Shown: positions 48,755 to 59,962 of the stretch, one piece after another
Position numbering within the stretch: the stretch's first letter is position 1
Layout: every line of letters starts with the position of its first letter
Program-made: the position numbers and the translations under genes
The notes under the pieces: generated by a model
Database searches by the model: none
Told to the model about the DNA's origin: nothing
Seen by the model: only the letters and a program-made list of their open reading frames with translations
Source: Siphonodentalium dalli
Taxonomy: Eukaryota; Mollusca; Scaphopoda; Gadilida; Siphonodentaliidae
Assembly: GCA_032622095.1 (NCBI GenBank)
Contig: CP136069.1
Location: 11,984,036 to 12,048,035, forward strand
Direction of reading: 5' to 3'
Length of the DNA stretch: 64,000 bases

Positions 48755-49060
48755 CAAGATACCTTGACGTATGTCGCCCACCACTCACCCAATAAGATAC
48801 GTTGACGTATGTCGCCCACCACCCACCCAATAAGATACTTTGACGTATGTCGCCCACCCAATAAGATATTTCGACGTATGCCACCCACCCAATAAGATAC
48901 TTTGACATATGTCAACCACCAACCCATCTACTCACTCAATAATTTAGTTTGACGTATTTCGCCCACCCACCCATCTACCCACCCGCCCAATAAGATACTT
49001 TGACGTATGTTGCCCACCCATCCATCAACCCGCCCAATAAGATACTTCGACGTATTTCAG
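48755..49060. repeat. Minisatellite, unit about 33-40 bp
   Basis: CCCAATAAGATACTTTGACG then TATGTCGCCCACC in tandem, about eight units with variable CCACC padding. The minus-strand frame with repeated RQRILLGEW residues is the repeat read in one frame. Confidence 0.9.
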
Positions 49061-49134
49061 ACCAAAGTTGATCACTTCTGGTGTGTAAATTCATTCATAC
49101 AAATATATGTTATTCCGTCAAGGAACGTTTTATA

Positions 49135-49284
49135 TATAGAATATGTAGCTGGTATCGTCGCTTAAACTGTTGAGGGGGTGTTGGAGTATATATTGGGCGA
49201 GGCTCTGCCGACTCCAATAGATGCCAAATCCCCCCGAGGGGACATAAACAGTTTAAGCGACAAAATTAGCTACATATTTTATTT
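49135..49284. mobile_element. Foldback MITE, about 150 bp
   Basis: ATATGTAGCT...GTCGCTTAAACTGTT on the left mirrors AACAGTTTAAGCGAC...AGCTACATAT on the right. An inner TTGGAGT/ACTCCAA pair brackets GGGCGAGGCTCTGCCG. Confidence 0.75.
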
Positions 49285-50530
49285 ATCCATCGCACAAATC
49301 TTGCCTTTTGTGAGGTGAATCTGTTATTTTCCGCAGTTTTACAGTCGTTACTTCGATGACGCCATTACATTTATTAGGTCAATAGGTCAAGCGAACCGTG
49401 GTAAAACGGGAGTGCAGCTTAGAGCGAAACAGTTCGTTGGCCTTTTTACAGTTATTCTAGGCCGACCTTGTTCTGATGATTTATAGATGTTTTAGAGCTA
49501 AATCCAATATAATTTTACGAATTATTTTAGTGAATTATGCACGATAAAAACGTTCTGAAATCATAGTAACGCCATTAAGGCCGATTGACATCCCTAGTTA
49601 CCTGCGCAATTTGCATATCATATTACGTCATAAAAGTAGTACTAACCTAATAAAGCTACGTTGACCTAATAAAGCTACATCGACGTAATAAACGTAGCGT
49701 TTGTTAGGCAGGCTTTATGTTGGCAATACTGATAGTGAGCGGTGGATAATATAGAGTTATCACCCTTCCGATTAACTCAAATAATTATTTCGAAATATAA
49801 TCCAAGCATCACGTGGTACATGTTACTGCGATTGAATATCAATCGCTATCTAATCGTGATCCCCGATTATTATATGTTTCGTTATCTAACCGTCTTCGTG
49901 TTAAGTGCTTTCGACAGATCCGTTGTCTAGATACTCCATTATTCAGAGGCTCATACACTTAAAGGTGTACTAGCTGTTCAGTTTAGTTTTTTGTTTGTCG
50001 TCCCATTAAGAGCAGTGGGTCATTCAATTCACTGACCTTCTGAACAAAGAACTTCTTAATATTTTTTCTGAACCTTCTGAATAATGGCCATCCTGATGAA
50101 CGCAATGTTATCAAAACGATACATAAATGATCCTTAATGAACAACCGAAAAATAATATAGAAAAAATAGTCGAGTCATTTTGGTATGAAATGCGGTATTG
50201 TGTGATTGTTCTTCGTTCTAAAGGCAGTGGGTCTCCCTTCTCGTCGTGTCAAGGATTATATGTCAATCACAGCAAATAACTAAATTATGATGAATAAAAA
50301 TACACACAATTGAAAAACATCAACAATTCACAAACGATAATGCAAATAACACATCTTGATAAACTGATATTAAGATAATCATCAGTAAAACACATTATAG
50401 ACTCATGTTTGACTGCACAAAAGGAGACGTGTGACATACTGGTGTGGACCCCGGGGTTGATTGCAACAAATACTGCATACAAATATTTTTTTTTTTTAAT
50501 GACGATGTCAGTATTCGAAGACAAACGATG
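49285..50530. other. No gene recognised
   Basis: Short AATAAAGCTACGTTGACCT-like triple repeat at 49648-49695; otherwise nothing supported. Confidence 0.5.
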
Positions 50531-51000
50531 AAATCGGATGGTACGTATCTCTTGACGGTAAGCCTTACTACATGTGATGTTTAAATTGGATGCCACGTTT
50601 TGCTAGACGTTAAGCCTTACCACATGTGATGTTTAAATCGGATGGTACGTATCTCTAGACGGTAAGCCTTACTACATGTGATGTTTAAATTGGATGGCAC
50701 GTTTTGCTAGACGTTAAGCCTTACCACATGTGATGTTTAAATCGGATGGTACGTTTTGATTGACGGTAAGCCTTACCACATGTGATGTTTAAATCGGATG
50801 GTACGTATCTCTAGACGGTAAGTCTTACTACATGTGATGTTTAAATCGGATGGCACGTTTCGCTAGACGCACGTTAAGCCTTGCCACATGTGATGTTTAA
50901 ATCGGATGGTACGTTTTGCTAGACGGTAAGCCTTACCACATGTGATGTTTAAATCGGATGGAACGTATCTCTAGACGGTAAGCCTTACTGCATGTGATGT
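50531..51000. repeat. Minisatellite, 52-bp unit, 9 copies, two unit types
   Basis: Units read AAATCGGATGG, then either TACGTATCTCTAGACGG or (C/T)ACGTTTTGCTAGACG, then TAAGCCTTAC(T/C)AC and ATGTGATGTTT. The two types largely alternate, implying dimer-wise amplification. The array ends abruptly at GATGT|TTAA, where the piggyBac-like MITE begins. Confidence 0.9.
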
Positions 51001-51401
51001 TTAACCCTTTACCCAACAAACCGGCCAAAACCGGCCAAATAAAGTTTCAACAGCCTAAAATATCTTCGGTCTGTCTCAATAGAACCATACAAATATGGAT
51101 ATCATTGGAACCGGCTCCTTGACCACATTGTGATAGTTACAGTTATGCCCTGTGCCAATGCATTTTCTTATATATGCGAGTCGACCATAGGTCGCCTCGC
51201 ATATATAAGAGAATGCATTGGCCTAAAAAACAATCTTTTTTTAACACTTTTTACCATTTTTTCTTACATTCTTTAACAATTTTATAATTTTTAATGTGTT
51301 AAGCCAATGCATTCTCTTATATATGCGAGGCGACCTATGGTCGACTCGCATATATAAGAGAATGCATTGGCCCAGGGCCGTTCTGTTGGGTAAAGGGTTA
51401 A
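51001..51401. mobile_element. piggyBac-like MITE with paired hairpin cassette, copy 1
   Basis: Starts TTAACCCTTTACCCAACA and ends in its reverse complement TGTTGGGTAAAGGGTTAA, so TTAA flanks both sides as in piggyBac insertions. Inside are a unique left block of about 135 bp (CCGGCCAAAACCGGCC, GTCTCAATAGAACCAT, GACCACATTGTGATAG), hairpin 1 (51154-51222), an AT-rich spacer and hairpin 2 (51303-51371), which is the reverse complement of hairpin 1. Its left TTAA coincides with the TTTAAA of the minisatellite unit. No transposase. Confidence 0.85.
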
Positions 51402-52865
51402 AGTAATTAACGATAGTGCATATCTTTTGACAAATTTATATTAATTGATAGAAGCTTTTCTTGACATGTGTCCTCGATTCATATACATTATTTTATACAT
51501 CGTAATATATATATAGTTCTCAAATAATCCAGGGACAGTAAAAGGGATTATTTTTGGGAATGAATCAAGAGTCGGGGGCAATCTAGTTATCATCTTCAAT
51601 CAAGCCAAATAAGATATTTTACAGCGAACCTTGTCCGGCTGTATCATAAATAGCTCACTTAATTATGTCTTTATAAGGCTGCTTTATTGGCAGATAATAC
51701 ATCAAATGTCAGTTTTATATTATATATAGATGTATTTTATTTATAAAAAAAAAACCTGTTTATGGTCCTGAAATCGGTTTTATAAAAACAATGTTGTTGC
51801 CGTTTTAATTGTGGCTCAGAAGGGATACACTATCTTTAAGTTGGCTTGATTCATAACAAAGTGAATCTACTTGCACCTACACAACAAAGAGTTCACAAAA
51901 CATCACAATATTGGGTTCCAGTTTTTTGTCATTTTCATGTAAGAATTCAGTTACACATAGATTTAATGTAGTTTTTAAAAATATTTTTAGATAAGACACC
52001 TATAATTTTGGCTTATGAATAATAACTACAACACAATATATTGTTCATAAAAAAATTATAAATTACTTTAAATATAAATAAATAAATTTAAGTCAATAGA
52101 TCGAACCATGACAACATAATGATTACGCAGTGGCCGTCAAATTTATGTTCATATTTGTTTGAATGTGCCAACTACTCAGCCACACGGGAATGGGAATTAA
52201 GCTGCCCGAAGTGTATTGATGTTCTCCATTATAATTTCGTTTATGATGTTAATTTATATACATCATGGCATTATGGCTTTTATTCACAGGTGTTCATAAC
52301 TCGGCACGCAAATGTTATTTTCCAATCTGGCTCATTTTTGTTTGCACCTACATGTACAAACCCAATTCCAAATTGTTTTATTTTACATTTTCATACATGT
52401 ATAATTCAATTGTTTATGGCATAGTACGTAAATGTTTTGTTGGAGACACGAAACTCGTAACGGCTACCACAGAAAAAAAATGGCAACAGCTTTAAAATGT
52501 GTTATACACTGTGTTTGTATAAAAACTGAACAGAACATAAATTTCTCGTACTCAATATATGCATAGCGCACATTACTCTAGTTATATCTACGCATTAAAT
52601 CTTTAGTTTAAATTGTTGTGAGTTTAACCTTAACAGCACATAATTTTCGACTGCCAGATTTGTAATATGGTAGCTTTTACGATGTTTGTGTCTCAAATAG
52701 AATATATCTCATCTACTAACTATAATAACCTCACATATTTATCATGTGTAATTTCTACACAATTTTGTTTGAGATAAAATGTAACACATATTGTGTATAA
52801 TTAAGACATTTTTTTCCAAAATAACAAAAACAAAAAACGATTTGTTTTATTTTGAATCGAAATAT
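51402..52865. other. No gene recognised
   Basis: Very AT-rich. A 101-codon plus-strand frame at 52119-52424 has no domain and a composition typical of translated AT-rich DNA. Confidence 0.5.
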
Positions 52866-53180
52866 TCCAACTGTGGTCTTGTTTGTTTGTTTGTTAGGGT
52901 TTATCGTCGATCTAGCCGCTAGGCCAAACACGATGTTGTCAATTTTACCGGTGGAGGAAAGAACACGCAGAGGTTTAATTTCTCTGGGAAATCGTTCCAC
53001 TGCGTGTAGAACCACCGAACCCCGGAAAGCAACTGACAAACTTGCCCAGATACACGATTCTGGTCACCCGCCCTATGACGGAGTTCCAACCAGCTTCGTT
53101 AGCGCTGGATGGTCTGTGACGGCGTAATGCACTTTGCACTCTACCGACTGGACCACCGGGGGCCCCTCCAACTGTGGTCT
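52866..53180 (-). mobile_element. Intact tRNA-derived SINE with 14-bp target duplication
   Basis: The 14-mer TCCAACTGTGGTCT stands at 52866-52879 and 53167-53180, bracketing a 287-bp body on the minus strand. Read on that strand the body starts GGGGCCCCCGGTGGTCCAGT with an A-box match (TGGTCCAGTCGG). A B-box-like GGTTGGAACTCC follows about 55 bp later, then about 200 bp of body, and it ends in CCCTAA(CAAA)n. This is the architecture of a tRNA-derived SINE transcribed by RNA polymerase III and copied by a LINE. The perfect target duplication indicates a fairly recent insertion. The 91-codon minus-strand frame across it is not a gene. Confidence 0.9.
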
Positions 53181-54529
53181 GGAAGTCAAGGAAATTTGAG
53201 TGGGAGAGCACGAGTTTGGTTGATGAAACACTCTTCCCAGAAAAATACATGTATCTTAATCGAATGTCGAACTCCTAGCTACCTCCAGGCGAATGTCAAA
53301 CAAAAACCCAACGCCAAATGTTAGGATAACTTGACGAGTACAACATTTCCATTTCTTGTTTCTGATATACATGAACACCAATGTTAGACAAAACCCTTGA
53401 TGTTATGAAACCCGAATGAAGTACGGATTTATCTGCTTCAAAGAACAACACAGAAACACACATACACACATAAACACACACATATTCAGATGAAAAAAAA
53501 TCCAAAGTCACGTATGTACAACACGCCTCAAATGGTGATCAACATAACTGCTCTGAACAGATCATCAAGGCTAGCATGTAAATTTCCTTTGTATATTCTT
53601 CCTATGATATGGTAAATTACAACTTCCAATAGACTTTATCGTCCTATTCGTTAATTTGTCAATATATTGATCGAAATATTCCATTCCCCGACCACGATAG
53701 CGATTTCTTATGTCCATTGTTACTTTCATGTAAAGAAGGCGACGGTCCATGACCTTGGATCCCGTATGTATTGCCTCACTATATTATGTGAATTAAATAT
53801 GTTGAAGGTAGATTATAGTCATTCTTATAACTTCGTTAAATATGCCCCATCCGATTTGACAACCAGCATATGTACGTCTTTTATACATCAGCAAATAGTT
53901 AGATCGGCCCAACAAGCCAATTAATATGAGGTTTTGATGACCGGATATCGACATTCAAAAGAGAACCTTTAAACTAATTTTGAATTTTCGTCAATATAGC
54001 AACAATTCCAATGATAGTTTTTTATAAAGAGCGTCCATGCTTTTGTCATCTAAGAGCTTTTCTGTTCGTTTGAGACGTGTTACATGCGGATGGTGTTACG
54101 GATTTCCATTATGCCTGTCTGATACGAATGATGGCAGCAAGTGTTTGTCAATTTTTCTTTTGTCCGTTGAGCTGGCAATTTACATTTTGGTATAAATCGG
54201 ATAGAGCATATTTTAACCATTCTGATGCATAACAAATCCATACATAACTACACGTCATGTTAGCAGTTAAAGACCTTATAATTGGGCCCATGGTAAATTA
54301 CATAAATTAACAAGTACATGTAAACACTGGCTGTACCGATCAAAGTCCATTCAATTAGAAACCAATGTTCAATAAAACAAATGAAGGTAAACATTTGGAA
54401 AATGTCAAATCATATAAAGACTAATTATTTGAAGTTACTGCGCGATCAGCGATGTTGTTGACAAATCACTGTAATATGCGGTTCCATTTACATAACTATT
54501 TCAACATGCGAAATTTCGTTATTGTATAA
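53181..54529. other. No gene recognised
   Basis: Contains a short CA-rich microsatellite at about 53448-53488. The 85-codon frame at 53667-53924 has no recognisable domain. Confidence 0.5.
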
Positions 54530-55303
54530 CCAGGGGCCTGTACTATGGACCATAATAATTGTAATCACAAGGTTATGGGAGGTACACAGGAGGCGTCAAG
54601 CGCAATAGATCACTGTATTGTAATAGTGTAGATTATACCCGTGTGCTCGTGGGCGCATTACCGATGGGTGATTGGGTTTGATCAGAATGGCATTCACACT
54701 GCGGCAATAAAGCTGTTGTCTCGTGGCAAACAACCTAAAGTCTGTATTGGAGTATTGCCCAATCATGACATTCGTGCAGGGACGTTGTTAGGGGGTCTCC
54801 TTTGTGGTTACACAATTTGGAGTTTAAACCTGCACCTGAGATCCTCTAGCTACGTCTCTTGTACATATTATCAATAGAATACTCCAGCGATTCTGAATGA
54901 CAACCCAACTAGAAATTGAAATACATCGTACAACTAGAATTTTTGGAACAGACGATAACCATTGACGAAATATAACACAATGCACGAACGGTTGCGGTGT
55001 ACTCACTGAGCGATTATTTAAAGGATACCGATTACCACTAATCAAACTGAACACGGATCACCAATGCACTAGCGATAACATATCAATGAGTGTCTCCGAT
55101 GAATTTTTTTTTTCATTGGTCAATCAAGTTACATGTGGAAAACCTATTATTTTATTGGTCACCATGCATGTGAACGCGGCATTACAAGAAGTCGCCATTT
55201 CACTGTTAGAATAAGAGTGGAGGTCTATAGTAATCGACACCTTTTGTGTGCCCCACAGAAGCTTGTGATTACAATAATTGTGTTCTATAGTATAGGCCCC
55301 TGG
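54530..55303. mobile_element. Non-autonomous DNA transposon, CCAGGGGCCTGTAC ends, copy 2
   Basis: Same termini and internal landmarks as 15620-16229. It differs by an extra block of about 185 bp between ATGGCATTCA (54689) and AATACTCCAGCG (54882), absent from copy 1. The extra block includes GGGGGTCTCC and GAGTTTAAACCTGCACC and is not recognised elsewhere in the window. A 78-codon frame through it is not credible. Confidence 0.85.
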
Positions 55304-56156
55304 TAGATCTATCAATAAGGAATATCATAACAAAGTTTATCTATTTCTTCATGTTTTGGAAATTGTTATTACAGACTTTCATGTTTTCACATTTACCCAC
55401 TTCGAGATCATTGGGTTCGTTTAACATACCATTTAGCATTAATGCATTCAAACATCTGCCACACGCGACCGACAAAATGCACAGTGCTCGAATACGAATA
55501 TGAGACAGAGTGACGGAGGATCGAATATGAGGGCGGGGTGGGGTGTTGGAGTAGATTACAGTGCTCGGTTATATTAGGACGATGTTGAATGCAGGTCGCA
55601 GGGGGACTGGAGTTTGAAGGCGGGCGGATGCCCAGGGCTCGAATATGAGGATTCTTGGTCCACGCCGAGAATAAGCAATAAACCTGGTCAGCACGGACAC
55701 ACTCAGTTGCTTTTGGTTATATCTGCGTGATGGCAACTACTGTCTTGATGACCAAGTCAATGTCATTATAGCACGCCTGGACGATAGTGTCTTATTTGTT
55801 AACTCATTCCAAATCTAACGATATCCATCGAGCAGATGCTCACAAAGAGCAAAATCTAACCAACGCCGCCTCTCATATGACGTACTTTACTGACACAGAT
55901 ACACGTGTTTTCCATGCGCAAAATGGGAATTCCTGAGTGGCTTACATGGAATTACTAACATGATGGAATTATATTTATTTCAACATATGGGTTATCAAAT
56001 GGTTGCTCTTGGTCAATACATTATAATATCCTCACTCAAATTTACACGAAGATACATCTACACGAGAAACGCAGGGAGGTGGTAAGATGGTCTCCGTTTT
56101 GGGGTGTCCACTTTGAAAATTTCAACTTCACCTTAAAATGAGATCAAACACACATG
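55304..56156. other. No gene recognised
   Basis: GAATATGAGG recurs around 55495-55650 in a G-rich patch. Text near 56060-56150 resembles 31420-31530 (GGTCTCC then TTTGGGG(C/T)GTCCACTT), suggesting another diffuse repeat. Confidence 0.4.
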
Positions 56157-56609
56157 TTAACCCTTTACCCAACAGACTGTGCCAATGCATTCTCTCATAT
56201 ATGCGAGTCGACCATAGGTCGCCTCGCATATATAAGAGAATGCATTGGTTTAACACATATTAAAAATGACAAAATTGTCAAAGAATGTAGAAAAATATTA
56301 TAAAAATTGTTTAAAAATGTAAGAAAAAATTATAAAATTGTTAAGGAATGTAAGAACAAATGGTAAAAAGTGTTAATTGTTTTTTAGGGCAATGCATTCT
56401 CTTATATATGCGAGGCTATCTATGGTCGACTCGCATATATAACAGAATGCATTGACACAGGGCATAACTGTAACCATCACAATGTGGTCATCGAACCGTT
56501 TCCAATGATATCCATATTTGTAGGGTGTTATTGAGACAGACCGAAGATATGTTAGGCTGTTGAAGCTTTAATTGGGCGTTTTTGGCCGTTTTGTTGGGTA
56601 CAGGGTTAA
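56157..56609. mobile_element. piggyBac-like MITE with paired hairpin cassette, copy 2
   Basis: Same TTAA-flanked termini as the copy at 51001 but in opposite orientation, with the unique block on the right. The spacer between hairpins is longer, with repeated AAAATTGTTAA(A/G)GAATGTA text, making the element 453 bp. Hairpins lie at about 56180-56248 and 56391-56457; the second carries several mismatches. Confidence 0.85.
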
Positions 56610-57284
56610 CGTAAATACATTTGCACCCCCTATCGTGAGCTCTGACTTCCACCAACTGGTACCTCGCGGCACTTAGTGGTCTGACTCAGACCATGATTTG
56701 TTTTTCTTAAATTGACTAATGTTTAATATTTGGACGTGATAAATAAAAAAAATATATAATCTCGACTGGCATCAAGCTTTTCGAGAACCTGCAGTTCCTA
56801 ACGTTCGTCCAAATATGTTATTGAAAGTAGAAAATATGCAAATGTTTCAGGGAGATTTTCCGGGGACGCGTATGCCAGGGCTGGTGGGTGTTAAATGGGA
56901 CCAACAATTTTTTCTCGCAACTCAAGTATTTTTCTGCAAGACCTTCTGTCTGTTTTTGTTATGAGTTTGGCTTAAATACCTTTGAATACCTTGAAATCCA
57001 TGGCAGCCATGTTTTTGACCGAATGAAATCAAAATGACTCGTTCCTATTTACATGTCAATGTTGACATCCATGAAAATAGTATGCACAGAAATTCATATA
57101 TAGGTATTTACGGTGAATTCCCCCCGTAAATCTTTGTTTTAGTGCTAAAAGGGGTGGGTGTTCAAAAATGGTCGGAAAAAAACTGCTGAAAACATTTTGG
57201 ACGCGGGGATGGGTGGATGACAACAAGGGTCGAAAGTATAACTCAGCGTATGTGGCTATATATTTTTCCGACCCCTCCTGAATG
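56610..57284. other. No gene recognised
   Basis: The minus-strand frame at 57056-57301 lies next to repeat D and shows no domain. Confidence 0.45.
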
Positions 57285-57480
57285 TTGTCTAAAAACAACA
57301 CTTTTCCTCACTAATAACTTATTGGAAAATCAAACTACAAGAACAATTTCAAAGTTTTGTCGATGTGAAATTCCCAACTAATGTTTTGTCTTGTTTGAAA
57401 GTTCCAACTGCTGAAAATGTTGACCAAAGTAAGACACCCCATAACTCCATGTCGACACGTCATTTGAGAGACTGTGCCGC
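57285..57480 (+). repeat. Dispersed repeat D, copy 2
   Basis: Aligns with 32095-32300 in the same orientation by ordered phrases (GTCTAAAAAC, AAATCAAACTA, AGAACAATTTCAA, TGTTGACCAAAGT). Confidence 0.65.
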
Positions 57481-57992
57481 AAAATGGTGTTTTCATTTTT
57501 TTGCTGTTAACGGGGCGCACTCAATGTTAAACGAATTCATATTAAATTTGCTATAGTAAGTACATGTATTTAAGAAGATAAGATTTTATTTTAAGTCGAC
57601 CGAAGGCACTCGCACGCAGTTGGTAAATGGGAAACTGTATAACAGACTGGAAAAGCATCACCGCTAAGACGAACATGGATAAACAGGTAAACAGTCTTCG
57701 TATATTCATTATTGACAGTTCTCCGATTATGACATTTTACGAGTTTTACAATTATTGTAATAAGTCCAATTATTGTAGCGTAAATATAAACTGCATAATT
57801 GTTTTAAATGCTTTGACCTTTTCCAGTGTTTACCATAGAGTTTTAAATACAATTTGTTATTTTATTTAACTAATTGGCCTGTTCCCATTAACTCCACTGT
57901 AGCAGAAACAGTTATATAATATTGTGTATTACATCTGAAATACTAGACATGACTGATGCCATTCTTTCTTAGTAATGACGATTGTACACGCA
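57481..57992. other. No gene recognised
   Basis: AT-rich sequence directly left of a piggyBac-like MITE; nothing supported. Confidence 0.5.
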
Positions 57993-58392
57993 TTAACCCT
58001 TTACCCAACAGAAGGGCCCTGTGCCAATGCATTCTCTTATATATGCGAGTCGACCATAGGTCGCCTCGCATATATAAGAGAATGCATTGGCTTAACACAT
58101 TAAAAATTATAAAATTGTTAAAGAATGTAAGAAAAAATGGTAAAAAGTGTTAAAAAAAGATTTTTTTTAGGCCAATGCATTCTCTTATATATGCGAGGCG
58201 ACCTATGGTCGACTCGCATATATAAGAGAATGCATTGGCACAGGGTATAACTGTAACTATCACAATGTGGTCAAGGAGCCGGTTCCAATGATATCCATAT
58301 TTGTATGGTTCTATTGAGACAGACCGAAGATATTTTAGGCTGTTGAAGCATTATTTGGCCGGTTTTGGCCGGTTTGTTGGGTAAAGGGTTAA
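57993..58392. mobile_element. piggyBac-like MITE with paired hairpin cassette, copy 3
   Basis: 400 bp from TTAA to TTAA, opposite in orientation to the copy at 51001. Both hairpins are almost perfect (58021-58090 and 58171-58239). It sits about 200 bp downstream of the stop codon of the lectin-like gene, so it may lie in or next to its 3' untranslated region. Confidence 0.9.
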
Positions 58393-58599
58393 TACATCTT
58401 CACATTTACCAACCGCGAGTGCCTTAAAATGTCCGTTTAAATCTGTAAGACACAAGTTTTGGAAGATTTTTATCTCGACTTTACATTCGAACAAAGAGGG
58501 ACTACATTCTATGACGCTTTTAACTGATTATATGAGCCAGGTATGACCTGATTAATCCTCATATTACGCCACGAGCCCCGTGAATTATTCTGTTGCGAA

Positions 58600-58766
58600 T
58601 TACATCTCGCACACGTAATGGAACGATTGTGTGCAGTAGTAGTCATACATCTGATAATGAGATACAGACCAATAGTAATTGATGTACAAACATGATTCAC
58701 TCGGGCCGCCGGGATTACCATCAGACCATTCTGTCCACGGCAACGTCACGTCGATACACAACCGCT
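58600..58766 (-). CDS. C-type lectin-like domain protein, last coding exon
   Basis: Encodes the C-terminal half of a C-type lectin-like domain (CTLD): 54 codons and a TAA stop. Read on the minus strand, it follows a strong acceptor (TTTTCTTTTAACAG) and starts in phase 1. Visible family marks are LPWTEWSDGNPGG, the cysteines of SESC and DYYC that pair with each other in CTLDs, and the closing YVCEM, whose cysteine pairs with the one in the exon at 62138-62332. The usual EPN or QPD sugar-binding triplet is NPG here, and WND is replaced by MYD, so classical calcium-dependent sugar binding is doubtful. Such proteins are mostly secreted or membrane-bound and act in recognition or immunity. The domain call is firm; the ligand is unknown. 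Confidence 0.85.
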
Positions 58767-58996
58767 CTGTTAAAAGAAAACATGTCGCATTATAAACATT
58801 TCTACATACAATGTACGCGGTGTTACTATTTATCTGTATAAATATTCGCATATCTATTCAACGTATTTAAAGAAGCTGTAATGGAGACTACATAGATGGG
58901 TATGTTAAAGGTATTCTATCCGATTCGATGGTCCCCATATCATCCGATCCAACAAAATCAACAACTAAATTTCGCTTCAGTTATCAGAATCGATTA

Positions 58997-59461
58997 ATTG
59001 TGACCCGCCATATCAAATCCAGTCGGAAGTCGGATTTTTTTTCACCCTGTGCCAATGCATTCTCTTGTATATGCGAGTCGACCAAAGGTCGCCTCGCATA
59101 TATAAGAGAATGCATTGGCCTAACAATTTTGTATCATTTTTTTTTAATAAATGTTTCTGACAATTTTTAGGACATAAAATAAAAAAACATCCATTGCCCT
59201 GCAGGGAGCCCCACACATATATAGAAGCATACAGAAGAGTGTCGTCTGCTCATGTTTGTCTGGGGCTCTGTATGGGTGCAATTGTAAAATTGTTAAAGAA
59301 TACAAGAAAAAATTATTATAATTGTAAAAAATTGTTAGGCCAATGCATTCTCTTATATATGCGAGGCGACATGTGGTCGACTCGCATATATAGGAGAATG
59401 CATTGGCATAGGGTAAAAAAATCCCGACTTACGACTGGATTTGATTTTGCGGGTCACAATT
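58997..59461. mobile_element. TIR element with TGTGACCCGC ends carrying the hairpin cassette
   Basis: The outer inverted repeats are about 50 bp (AATTGTGACCCGC, ATCAAATCCAGTCG, AAGTCGG). They are unrelated to the TTAACCC ends of the piggyBac-like MITEs, yet the interior holds the same two inverted hairpins (59048-59118 and 59338-59406). The spacer between the hairpins contains a 73-bp repeat (59204-59276) also found at 35338-35410. Confidence 0.8.
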
Positions 59462-59562
59462 GCCTGAATAATAATGCCAACAATAGTCCACTATGGTATA
59501 AAATTCCATAAAACTTGTTATGTATCATTTTGTTCAACGACATTAGGCAGTTGTCAAATATC

Positions 59563-59962
59563 TTAACCCTTTACCCAACAAACCGGCCAAAACCGGCCAA
59601 ATAAAGCTTCAACAGCCTAAAATATCTTCGGTCTGTGTCAATAGAACCATACAAATATGGATATCATTGGAACCGGCTCCTTGACCACATTGTGATAGTT
59701 ACAGTTATACCCTGTGCCAATACATTCTCTTATATATGCGAGTCGACCATAGGTCGCCTCGCATATATAAGAGAATGCATTGGCCTAAAAAAATTCTTTT
59801 TTTAACACTTTTTACCATTTTTTTTTACATTCTTTAACAATTTTATAATTTTTAATGTGTTAAGCCAATGCATTCTCTTATATATGCGAGGCGACCTATG
59901 GTCGACTCGCATATATAAGAGAATGCATTGGCACAGGGCCCTTCTGTTTGGTAAAGGGTTAA
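59563..59962. mobile_element. piggyBac-like MITE with paired hairpin cassette, copy 4
   Basis: 400 bp, same orientation as the copy at 51001 and very similar along its length. TTAA lies at both ends; the right terminus has one change (TGTTTGGTAAAGGG). It lies in the inferred intron of the lectin-like gene. Confidence 0.9.

Noticed and set aside
58600-58851. Single-exon 83-codon gene starting at the ATG at 58851
   Set aside because: Only the part after the acceptor at 58766 shows CTLD similarity; the upstream residues are translated intron.
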